Below, piece by piece: positions 25,612 through 32,648 of a stretch of DNA of 61,038 bases. The stretch's first letter is position 1. Every line of letters starts with the position of its first letter. The stretch is from contig CAXBCP010000027.1 in NCBI GenBank assembly GCA_963974055.1, forward strand, positions 1 to 61,038. The letters run 5' to 3'. This DNA comes from CAXBCP01 sp963974055. GTDB taxonomy: Bacteria; Pseudomonadota; Alphaproteobacteria; MPNO01; UBA830. The translations under genes were made by a program, and so were the position numbers. A model generated the notes under the pieces. It made no database searches and was not told where the DNA came from. It saw only the letters and a list, made by a program, of their open reading frames with translations.

Positions 25612-26652
25612 TCAGGCTTCTACCAGGACGTCGGTATAGAGTTCCGACGGATCGGGCTCGGGGCTTTCCTGCGCGAATTCGGCCGCCTGGACGACGATCG
25701 CGCGCACTTCCTTGTCGATCTCCTTGAGATCGTCCTCGGTCTTGTGGCCGGCTTCGACGATCTTCTTGCTGAGATTGGCGATCGGATCGTGATTTTCCCG
25801 CATGTCGGCGACTTCTTCCTTGGTCCGGTACTTGGCCGGGTCGGACATCGAATGTCCGCGATAGCGATAGGTGAGCATTTCCAGCACGTACGGGCCCTTG
25901 CCGTCGCGGCAGTGCTTCACCGCTTTCTGCGCCGCGGCATTGACCGCCAGCACGTCCATTCCGTCGACCTGTTCGCCCGGCATGCCGTAGGGTTCGCCCA
26001 GCCGGTACAGTTCCTTCGCCGCCGACGCCCGCGCGACGGACGTTCCCATGCCGTAGCGGTTGTTCTCGATGATATAGATGACCGGCAGGTCCCAGAGTTC
26101 CGCCATGTTGAAGGCTTCGTGGACCTGGCCCTGGTTCACGGCGCCGTCGCCGAGATAGGTCAGCGATACGCCGCCGGTCTTCTTGTATTTCGCGGCGAAG
26201 GCGAGACCGGTGCCGATCGGCACCTGCGCGCCGACGATGCCGTGGCCGCCATAAAAATTCTTTTCCTTGGAAAACATGTGCATGGAGCCGCCCTTGCCCT
26301 TGGAATAGCCACCGCTCCGTCCGGTCAGTTCGGCCATCACGCCCGCAGGCTCCATCCCGCAGGCAAGCATGTGTCCGTGATCCCGGTAGCTGGTCACCAC
26401 CGCATCGCGGTCGTCGATCGCGCCCTGCATGCCGACGACAACGGCTTCCTGGCCGATATACAAATGGCAGAACCCGCCGATAAGCCCCATGCCGTACATC
26501 TGGCCGGCGCGCTCTTCAAAGCGGCGGATCAGCAGCATGTCGCGGTAATATTTCAGCAGTTGATCCGCGTCGGCCGCGGTCGCCCCTGAACGCCGCCGGG
26601 CCGTCGACTTGGTTTTGCCCTTGGCTGCCTTGCCTTTGGATGCTGTCACCAT
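25612..26652 (-). CDS. pdhA: Pyruvate dehydrogenase E1 component, alpha subunit
   Basis: Thiamine-diphosphate-binding subunit, 346 residues from the ATG at 26652. That start was chosen because GGAGGA lies 4 nt upstream; the in-frame ATG at 26679 has no such signal. The TPP motif runs from GDGAVNQGQVHEAF to IIENN (about residues 165-195), and TYRYRGHSMSDP (about 262-273) is the conserved loop. A basic Lys/Arg-rich stretch (residues 6-22) precedes the fold. It heads pdhABC, with a candidate operator overlapping the likely -10. Confidence 0.97.
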   Translation of the reverse strand: MVTASKGKAAKGKTKSTARRRSGATAADADQLLKYYRDMLLIRRFEERAGQMYGMGLIGGFCHLYIGQEAVVVGMQGAIDDRDAVVTSYRDHGHMLACGMEPAGVMAELTGRSGGYSKGKGGSMHMFSKEKNFYGGHGIVGAQVPIGTGLAFAAKYKKTGGVSLTYLGDGAVNQGQVHEAFNMAELWDLPVIYIIENNRYGMGTSVARASAAKELYRLGEPYGMPGEQVDGMDVLAVNAAAQKAVKHCRDGKGPYVLEMLTYRYRGHSMSDPAKYRTKEEVADMRENHDPIANLSKKIVEAGHKTEDDLKEIDKEVRAIVVQAAEFAQESPEPDPSELYTDVLVEA

Positions 26653-26693
26653 GAATTCCTCCGAATGAAATGCGTGCATATGCGCGCATTTTC

Positions 26694-26716
26694 TTCTGTT
26701 ATCTTGGTTAACAGAA
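26694..26716 (-). promoter_or_regulatory. Inverted repeat, candidate operator of pdhABC
   Basis: A perfect 8-bp inverted repeat with a 7-nt spacer: TTCTGTTA, spacer, TAACAGAA. It lies 42-64 nt upstream of the pdhA ATG. Its upstream arm overlaps TATATT (26720-26715, minus strand), a plausible -10 box, so a bound protein would block transcription. The minus-strand core CTGTTAACCAA recurs exactly in the lpdA upstream region (19456-19466). The cognate regulator is unknown. Confidence 0.55.
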
Positions 26717-26830
26717 TATAGAAACTGCGTCGGGCCGCAACCGCGACCTCGGCAAGTATCTATCGTATTATCGGGTTAAGAATTTAGGAAAATTACAAAA
26801 CGGGCGAAAAACCGCGAAAAGGGCAAATTT

Positions 26831-26844
26831 CCGCGACAGCGCGG
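26831..26844 (-). terminator. Weak hairpin after ftsB
   Basis: Immediately after the ftsB stop, CCGCG-CTGT-CGCGG forms a perfect 5-bp stem with a tetraloop, followed on the minus strand by AAATTTGCCCTTTT rather than a clean U-run. It may be a weak terminator between ftsB and pdhA. The rest of the 26653-26844 gap holds only the pdhA promoter and operator region. Confidence 0.3.
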
Positions 26845-27174
26845 CTAGCGCTTGTCCGCCGCCAAAGCGTCGATAACGATAAATTCGTCGGGCCTGACAA
26901 GCCCCGCCATGATCCGCGCGCGTTCGTCGAGCATGTCGGCGTCGAGATGCTCCGAGCGCAACAGTGAAATCCGAGATTCGTAATCGGTCCGGATCGCCTT
27001 GGTTTCTGCCAGGGTCTGTTCCGCGATCGCCACCTGTTTCTGCAGGTGCATCCAGGCGAGAACGCCACGGTCGCCCTGAAAGGCATGGACCAGAAAATAG
27101 CAAACGAACAGCGCCCCGACGATCGGAACGATCATCCGGCGCGACCTGCGTTTGATTTCGTGTGCTGCTCCCAT
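26845..27174 (-). CDS. ftsB: Septum formation initiator family protein, FtsB/DivIC-like
   Basis: Bitopic division protein expected to pair with FtsL and FtsQ at the divisome. The 109 residues comprise a basic cytoplasmic start (HEIKRRSRR), one membrane helix (about 14-32, IVPIVGALFVCYFLVHAF), a GDRGVLAW turn and a coiled coil (about 42-78, with Leu/Ile heptads). The tail DMLDERARIMAGLVRPDEFIVID is typical of the alphaproteobacterial form. eno-ftsB-pdhA order is conserved in this class. Its upstream region is rich in GANTC sites, suggesting cell-cycle control. Confidence 0.9.
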   Translation of the reverse strand: MGAAHEIKRRSRRMIVPIVGALFVCYFLVHAFQGDRGVLAWMHLQKQVAIAEQTLAETKAIRTDYESRISLLRSEHLDADMLDERARIMAGLVRPDEFIVIDALAADKR

Positions 27175-27183
27175 GGGCCAACC

Positions 27184-27292
27184 GAATCACATTTCGATTC
27201 GTCAGGTCAAGAAAAAAGACTCAGATCAGGAAATAAACTGTGGATATCAACCGAAATCTGCCATTTTTAGACTCAGTATTTAGAGTTGACTC
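27184..27292 (-). promoter_or_regulatory. GANTC-rich promoter region of ftsB with a near-consensus DnaA box
   Basis: Five GANTC sites, the recognition sequence of the cell-cycle methyltransferase CcrM, lie within 109 nt at 27184-27188, 27196-27200, 27218-27222, 27270-27274 and 27288-27292. One overlaps a minus-strand TTGAGT that could be a -35 box, and one abuts TCTAAA, a possible -10 at 17-nt spacing. A DnaA-box-like TGTGGATAT (one mismatch to TGTGGATAA) is at 27239-27247. Promoter assignment is inference; the sites themselves are plain in the sequence. Confidence 0.55.
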
Positions 27293-27304
27293 AAGCCCGG
27301 TCAG

Positions 27305-28579
27305 TTATGGAAGGACGCTCTGCCCTGCATATATCGCTGCCGGACCGAGATGTTCCTCGATGCGGATCAGCTGATTGTATTTCGCGAGCCGGTCCGACCG
27401 GGCGAGCGATCCCGTCTTGATCTGACCGCAATTGGTCGCGACGGCGAGATCCGCGATGGTGGTGTCTTCCGTCTCGCCGGAACGGTGCGACATGACGGCG
27501 GTATAGGATGCCTTGTGCGCCAGTTCGACGGCCGCAAGCGTTTCCGTGAGCGTGCCGATCTGGTTCACCTTGACCAGGATCGAATTCGCGACGCCGCGGA
27601 CGATACCGTCGGACAGCCGTGCCGGGTTCGTCACGAACAGATCGTCGCCGACAAGCTGCACCTTGTCGCCCAGGGCATCGGTCAGGGCCTTCCAGCCCTC
27701 CCAGTCGTCTTCCGCAAGACCGTCTTCGATCGACACGATCGGATAGGCGTTGCAGAGATCTGCATAATAGGATGTCAGCTCTTCGGCGGAGAGAATTCTT
27801 CCTTCTCCTTCAAGATGATACTTGCCATCTTTGAAGAATTCGGTCGAAGCCGAATCCAGCGCCAGATATATATCCTCGCCGGGTTTGAAGCCGGCTTCCC
27901 CAATGGCCTGCATCACGAAATCAAGCGCGTCGCGGGTGCCGCCGATATTCGGCGCGAAGCCGCCCTCGTCGCCGACATTGGTGTTGTGCCCGGCCTGGGA
28001 AAGCTTGCTCCGCAGCGCCTGGAAAACCTCCGCCCCCCAGCGGACGGCATCGCTCAGGCTGTCCGCGCCGACCGGCATGATCATGAATTCCTGAAAATCG
28101 ATGGGATTGTCGGCATGGGCGCCGCCATTGAGGATATTCATCATCGGGACCGGAAGGACGCGCGAAGATGCGCCGCCGACATAACGGTATAGCGGCAACC
28201 CGGCGTCGTCCGCCGCTGCCTTGGCGATCGCAAGGCTGACCCCGAGGATCGCATTTGCGCCGAGGCGCGCCTTGTTCTCGGTCCCGTCCAGATCGATCAT
28301 CCGTTCGTCGAGCAGCGCCTGTTCGTCGGCATCCATACCGGACAGGGCTTCGAATATCTCGTTCTCGACGGCGGCGACCGCGTTCAGGACGCCCTTGCCG
28401 CCATACCGGCCCTTGTCGCCGTCGCGCAGCTCGACAGCTTCGTAGGCGCCGGTGGAGGCGCCCGACGGCACGGCGGCGCGGCCGGCAGCGCCGGTTTCGA
28501 GTTCGACCTCGACCTCGACGGTCGGGTTGCCGCGGGAATCAAGGATTTCGCGCGCGTGAATATCGACAATGGCTGACAT
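27305..28579 (-). CDS. eno: Enolase
   Basis: Interconverts 2-phosphoglycerate and phosphoenolpyruvate. The 424 residues carry the N-terminal SRGNPTVEVEVELETG and GASTGAYEAVELRDGD segments, EFMIMPVGA near residue 165, SIEDGLAEDDWEGW with metal-binding acids near 290, and the signature loop SHRSGETEDTTIADLAVA near 368. The ATG lies 101 nt after the kdsA stop; that gap shows no clear terminator or conserved motif. The product feeds PDH through pyruvate, and PEP is also the substrate of neighbouring KdsA. Confidence 0.98.
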   Translation of the reverse strand: MSAIVDIHAREILDSRGNPTVEVEVELETGAAGRAAVPSGASTGAYEAVELRDGDKGRYGGKGVLNAVAAVENEIFEALSGMDADEQALLDERMIDLDGTENKARLGANAILGVSLAIAKAAADDAGLPLYRYVGGASSRVLPVPMMNILNGGAHADNPIDFQEFMIMPVGADSLSDAVRWGAEVFQALRSKLSQAGHNTNVGDEGGFAPNIGGTRDALDFVMQAIGEAGFKPGEDIYLALDSASTEFFKDGKYHLEGEGRILSAEELTSYYADLCNAYPIVSIEDGLAEDDWEGWKALTDALGDKVQLVGDDLFVTNPARLSDGIVRGVANSILVKVNQIGTLTETLAAVELAHKASYTAVMSHRSGETEDTTIADLAVATNCGQIKTGSLARSDRLAKYNQLIRIEEHLGPAAIYAGQSVLP

Positions 28580-28680
28580 GGTGTTTCCCCGGCAGGACGA
28601 GTGAGATCAATGGGGCGAGTGATAACGTCCGCGCCGCCGCAGCGCAACGTCCGGGCGGGAAAACCGTTCAGAAATTCCGC

Positions 28681-29523
28681 TCAGATTTCGACCGGGTTCG
28701 CCTTGGCGATCCGGTCGATGTCGACCAGGGTTTTCAGGATGGCGGGCAGTTCCGTCAGCCGCACCATATTGGGGCCGTCGGACGGGGCGCTGTCGGGGTC
28801 CTGGTGGGTCTCCATAAAGACGGCGGCGACACCGATCGCCATGGCCGCCCGCGCGAGAACCGGGACGAATTCGCGCTGGCCGCCGGAAACATTCCCCTGT
28901 CCGCCGGGCTGCTGAACCGAATGGGTCGCGTCGTAGACGACCGGGCAGCCGGTCTGCGCCAGCACCGGCAGCGACCGCATATCGGAGACCAGGGTGTTGT
29001 AACCGAACGACACGCCGCGCTCGCAGACCATTACCCGGTCATTGCCGGCGGCCCGGGCCTTTGTCACCACGTTCGCCATGTCCCAGGGAGCCAGGAACTG
29101 GCCCTTCTTGATGTTCAGGGCCCGCCCGGTCTCCGCCGCCGCGACGATCAGGTCGGTCTGGCGGCTGAGAAAGGCCGGAATCTGCAGAACATCCACGGCT
29201 TCGGCCACCGGCGCACAATGATCGGGCAGATGGATATCCGTCAGGACGGGACAGCCATGGGTTTCGCGCACATCGGCAAGGATCGGCAGGCTCTCCGCCA
29301 GTCCCATGCCGCGCGGGCTGTCGAGCGATGTCCGGTTCGCCTTGTCGAAGGAACTTTTATAGATCAGACCGATCCCCAGATCCGACGTGATCTCGACCAG
29401 AGCCGCCGCCATCTCCATCGCATGCGCTCTGCTTTCAAGCGCGCACGGCCCGGCAATCAGAACGAACGGCGCATCGTTTGCAACAGTGACGTTCCCGATC
29501 TCGATGCGGTTGGGGACTGTCAT
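28681..29523 (-). CDS. kdsA: 3-deoxy-8-phosphooctulonate synthase (KDO-8-P synthase)
   Basis: Condenses PEP with arabinose 5-phosphate to make KDO 8-phosphate for the LPS inner core. The 280 residues form a TIM barrel with FVLIAGPCALESRAHAME at the start, IYKSSFDKANRTS near residue 54, and the VYDATHSVQQPGG segment near 197. Residue N16, in VTVANDAPFV, is not a metal ligand, so I do not try to call the metal-dependent or independent subclass. It follows pyrG by 3 nt; pyrG-kdsA-eno is a common alphaproteobacterial run. Confidence 0.97.
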   Translation of the reverse strand: MTVPNRIEIGNVTVANDAPFVLIAGPCALESRAHAMEMAAALVEITSDLGIGLIYKSSFDKANRTSLDSPRGMGLAESLPILADVRETHGCPVLTDIHLPDHCAPVAEAVDVLQIPAFLSRQTDLIVAAAETGRALNIKKGQFLAPWDMANVVTKARAAGNDRVMVCERGVSFGYNTLVSDMRSLPVLAQTGCPVVYDATHSVQQPGGQGNVSGGQREFVPVLARAAMAIGVAAVFMETHQDPDSAPSDGPNMVRLTELPAILKTLVDIDRIAKANPVEI

Positions 29524-29526
29524 GGC

Positions 29527-31161
29527 TCAGACCAATCGTGACCGGTCCATCGCGGCGCGGATGAACGAGGTAAAAAGCGGATGGGGATCGAAAGGCTTCG
29601 ATTTCAGTTCGGGATGGAACTGGACCCCGACATACCAGGGATGGTCGGGCAGTTCGATGATCTCCGGCAGGATACCGTCCGGCGAAAGTCCGGAAAAACG
29701 CACGCCGGCCGCCTCCAGCTTGTCGCGGTAGTTGATATTCACCTCATAGCGGTGACGGTGGCGTTCGCTGATATCGTCCTCGCCGTATATATCGCGCACA
29801 AGGCTGCCATCTGCGAGATGGCAGCCATAGGCGCCGAGACGCATCGTGCCGCCGAGATTGTCGCCGGATCCGCGGCGTTCGACCTCGTTGCCGCGGGTCC
29901 ATTCGGTCATCAGCCCGACGATCGGCTCCGCACAGGGGCCGAATTCGGTGGACCCCGCGCCGGCAATACCCGCCAGGCTGCGCGCCGCTTCGATCACGGC
30001 CATCTGCATGCCGAAGCAAATTCCGAAATAGGGCACATTGTGTTCACGTGCGAACTTGACCGCGGCGATCTTGCCCTCGGCGCCGCGTTCGCCGAACCCG
30101 CCGGGCACCAGAATGCCCTCGACATCCGACAGGTGGTGGACTGCATCCTCTGACTCGAATATCTCGGAATCGATCCAGTTCATGTTCACGCGGACATTGT
30201 TCGCGATCCCGCCATGGTCGAGCGCCTCGGACAGCGACTTGTAGGAATCGAGAAGGTTCGTGTATTTGCCGACCACCGCAATCGTCACTTCGCCTTCCGG
30301 GTTTTTGACCCGGTCGACGATATGCGTCCACCGGCCGAGATCCAGTTCGGCGGTGTCGTCGTCAGCGATACCGAAATGCTTGATCATCTGACGGTCCATG
30401 CCGCGATCGTGGTAACAGAGCGGAACCTCGTAGATCGTGCCGACATCGGGGGCGCTGATGACGTTATCGACCGGCACATTGCAGAACAGCGCGATCTTTC
30501 GCCGTTCGCTTGCCGGAATATCCTGCTCGCACCGGCACAGGATCATGTCGGGCTGGATTCCGACGCTCTGCAGTTCCTTGACCGAATGCTGGGTCGGCTT
30601 GGTTTTCAGTTCCCCCGCCGATTTCAGGTACGGCACCAGGGTCAGATGCAGGAACATCGACCGTTCGCGGCCGAGCTCGTTCCCGAGCTGGCGGATGGCT
30701 TCCAGGAAAGGCAGGCTTTCGATGTCGCCGACCGTGCCGCCGATCTCGCACAGCACGAAATCCTCGTCGTCGACGTCGCTCAGGGCGAATTCCTTGATCG
30801 CGTCCGTCACATGCGGAATGACCTGCACCGTCGCGCCAAGATAGTCGCCCCGGCGTTCCTTCTCGATCACGTTCGTGTATATGCGGCCAGTGGTCACGTT
30901 GTCCGTCCGGCGGGCGGCGACGCCGGTAAACCGTTCATAGTGCCCAAGGTCGAGATCCGTTTCCGCCCCGTCATCGGTGACGAACACCTCGCCGTGCTGG
31001 GTCGGGCTCATGGTGCCCGGATCGACATTTAAATAAGGGTCCAGCTTGCGTAGTCGCACCCGATAGCCGCGCGCCTGAAGAAGCGCGCCCAGGGAGGCGG
31101 AGGCCAGCCCTTTACCGAGTGAAGAAACCACGCCGCCGGTGATGAATACGAACCGCGTCAT
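29527..31161 (-). CDS. pyrG: CTP synthase
   Basis: Amidates UTP to CTP with glutamine. The 544 residues comprise an amidoligase domain (1 to about 265, opening MTRFVFITGGVVSSLGKGLASASLG) and a glutamine amidotransferase domain (nucleophile Cys in FGICFGMQMAVIEA near residue 380, with His and Glu in the VGVQFHPELKS tail near 515). CTP is used by several enzymes encoded in this window (IspD, CdsA and the cytidylyltransferase-like fusion). The 88-nt gap upstream (31162-31249) contains one GANTC site and one TGTGGATAT. Confidence 0.98.
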   Translation of the reverse strand: MTRFVFITGGVVSSLGKGLASASLGALLQARGYRVRLRKLDPYLNVDPGTMSPTQHGEVFVTDDGAETDLDLGHYERFTGVAARRTDNVTTGRIYTNVIEKERRGDYLGATVQVIPHVTDAIKEFALSDVDDEDFVLCEIGGTVGDIESLPFLEAIRQLGNELGRERSMFLHLTLVPYLKSAGELKTKPTQHSVKELQSVGIQPDMILCRCEQDIPASERRKIALFCNVPVDNVISAPDVGTIYEVPLCYHDRGMDRQMIKHFGIADDDTAELDLGRWTHIVDRVKNPEGEVTIAVVGKYTNLLDSYKSLSEALDHGGIANNVRVNMNWIDSEIFESEDAVHHLSDVEGILVPGGFGERGAEGKIAAVKFAREHNVPYFGICFGMQMAVIEAARSLAGIAGAGSTEFGPCAEPIVGLMTEWTRGNEVERRGSGDNLGGTMRLGAYGCHLADGSLVRDIYGEDDISERHRHRYEVNINYRDKLEAAGVRFSGLSPDGILPEIIELPDHPWYVGVQFHPELKSKPFDPHPLFTSFIRAAMDRSRLV

Positions 31162-31249
31162 GGACTGATAAACTACAGTAAACCGGACCGGTTAAGAAAC
31201 CCGCCGTACAGCGATTTTTGAAGAAAACGATTCGGCCTTGTGGATATAT

Positions 31250-31579
31250 CTACTTTGCCACCGGAACCTGCGGCACGACGGGCGCTGCGGGCAGCGTTGC
31301 CGGCTGTTCGGTCTTCGTTGCGCCGGGGCGATCCAGAATCGACGTCGGCGCCCGGTTCGAAGACGACAGGATCGCCAGCAGCAGGCTCGTCGCGATAAAG
31401 CAGGCCGCGATAATCCCGGTCGCCCGGGTCAGCAGGTTCGCCGATCCGCGGGCCGTCATCATGCCGCCCATCGTTCCGCCGCCCATGCCGAGCGCGCCGC
31501 CTTCGCTGCGCTGCAGCAGGACCACGATCACCAGGGCGAGCGCGAGAAAGAGATGAATTATCAACAATACCTGAGTCAT
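31250..31579 (-). CDS. secG: Preprotein translocase subunit SecG
   Basis: Small accessory subunit of the SecYEG channel, 109 residues with two membrane helices (about 3-21 and 53-71). Between them is the conserved cytosolic loop VVLLQRSEGGALGMGGGTMGG. The C-terminal tail is Pro/Ala/Thr-rich (TLPAAPVVPQVPVAK), as is common in alphaproteobacteria. tpiA-secG-pyrG is the usual order. The intergenic stretch before it is unusually rich in dyad symmetry. Confidence 0.94.
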   Translation of the reverse strand: MTQVLLIIHLFLALALVIVVLLQRSEGGALGMGGGTMGGMMTARGSANLLTRATGIIAACFIATSLLLAILSSSNRAPTSILDRPGATKTEQPATLPAAPVVPQVPVAK

Positions 31580-31615
31580 AAGCCTTCAGCCTTTAATACG
31601 CGGCGGAGATGTAAT

Positions 31616-31676
31616 GCCAAATTGGCGATTTGGCCAGATATTTTGGCGCCTGCGCCAATGTATGCCGCAAATTTGC
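31616..31676. repeat. Cluster of three short palindromes between tpiA and secG
   Basis: Within 61 nt there are three dyads: GCCAAAT-N5-ATTTGGC (31616-31634), TTGGCG-N4-CGCCAA (31643-31658) and the uninterrupted palindrome GCAAATTTGC (31667-31676). The first two share a GCCAA/TTGGC core. They could form RNA hairpins that end tpiA transcription or regulate secG, or could be protein-binding sites. No U-tract follows, so simple intrinsic termination is doubtful. The rest of the 31580-31696 gap shows nothing else. Confidence 0.5.
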
Positions 31677-31696
31677 CGCAAGTCTGTCTACGGCCG

Positions 31697-32455
31697 TCAG
31701 CCGCAGGCCTCCGCGATGCCCCAGAAATCTTCCGCTTTCAGGCTGGCCCCGCCGACAAGCGCGCCGTTCACATTGGCCACGTTCAGGATGTCGATCGCGT
31801 TATCCGGCTTGACCGACCCGCCATACAGGATGCGTACCCCGTCCGAATCCGGCGCGATGTCGGCCAGGGTGGCGCGGATTGCGTCGTGAACCTCCGCTAT
31901 ATCGTCAAGCGTGGGTGTGCGGCCGGTCCCGATCGCCCAGACCGGTTCGTAGGCGATCACGATATTCGCCGCGGATGCACCGTCGGGCACGCTGCCCCGG
32001 AGCTGGGTCGTCACCACGTCGACCGCCCGTCCCGCCTCGCGCTCGCCGAGCGTCTCGCCGATACAAATAACGGGAACAAGCCCGGCGGCCTGCGCCGCGC
32101 CGGCTTTCGTCCTGACCAGCGCGTCGTCTTCGCCGTGATCCGCGCGGCGCTCCGAGTGGCCGACAATGACGTAGCTGCACCCGCAATCCGCCAGCATCGC
32201 CGCGGAGATGTCGCCGGTATGGGCGCCCTGCTCCGCCACGTGGCAATCCTGCCCGCCCAGCGCGACCGCCGCCCCGTCGAGCGCCGCCTGTGCCGCGCCC
32301 AGGAACGGCGCAGGCGGGCAGATGAGCATTTCGAAGCTGTTGCTTCCTGCACGCGCCATCATATCTGACAGCGAGGCGGCCAGATCGGTGGCGAAAGCAT
32401 TGGTGCCATTCATCTTCCAGTTGCCGGCAATCAGGGGGAGCGGAATTCGGGTCAT
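31697..32455 (-). CDS. tpiA: Triosephosphate isomerase
   Basis: Interconverts dihydroxyacetone phosphate and glyceraldehyde 3-phosphate. The 252 residues form a TIM barrel with substrate-binding K14 in NWKMNG, the electrophilic H100 in VGHSERR, catalytic E170 in AYEPVWAIGTG and the phosphate loop YGGSVKPDNA near the C-terminus. It is divergent from ppiD across a 193-nt region (32456-32648) that must hold both promoters; no clear hexamer pair stands out. Confidence 0.98.
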   Translation of the reverse strand: MTRIPLPLIAGNWKMNGTNAFATDLAASLSDMMARAGSNSFEMLICPPAPFLGAAQAALDGAAVALGGQDCHVAEQGAHTGDISAAMLADCGCSYVIVGHSERRADHGEDDALVRTKAGAAQAAGLVPVICIGETLGEREAGRAVDVVTTQLRGSVPDGASAANIVIAYEPVWAIGTGRTPTLDDIAEVHDAIRATLADIAPDSDGVRILYGGSVKPDNAIDILNVANVNGALVGGASLKAEDFWGIAEACG

Positions 32456-32648
32456 TTCGGGCCATTCGACATGATTTCGGGAAAGCGGCGGTTTTTACCA
32501 TACGGTGCGCACCCCGCCAATGGCGTCCCCCGCCGCCCCCAGCCAGACCGCGCCGGATTGCCTTGCCGCCCAAGGACCGCCTGCCTATGATGCGCGCGCT
32601 TTTAATACGACCCGTTTGTCCCCGCGACAGACAGGGACTGGAGGACGA

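Noticed and set aside
31201..31249. TGTGGATAT plus one GATTC upstream of pyrG as a DnaA/CcrM-controlled promoter
   Set aside because: A single copy of each short motif is not above chance, unlike the cluster at ftsB.
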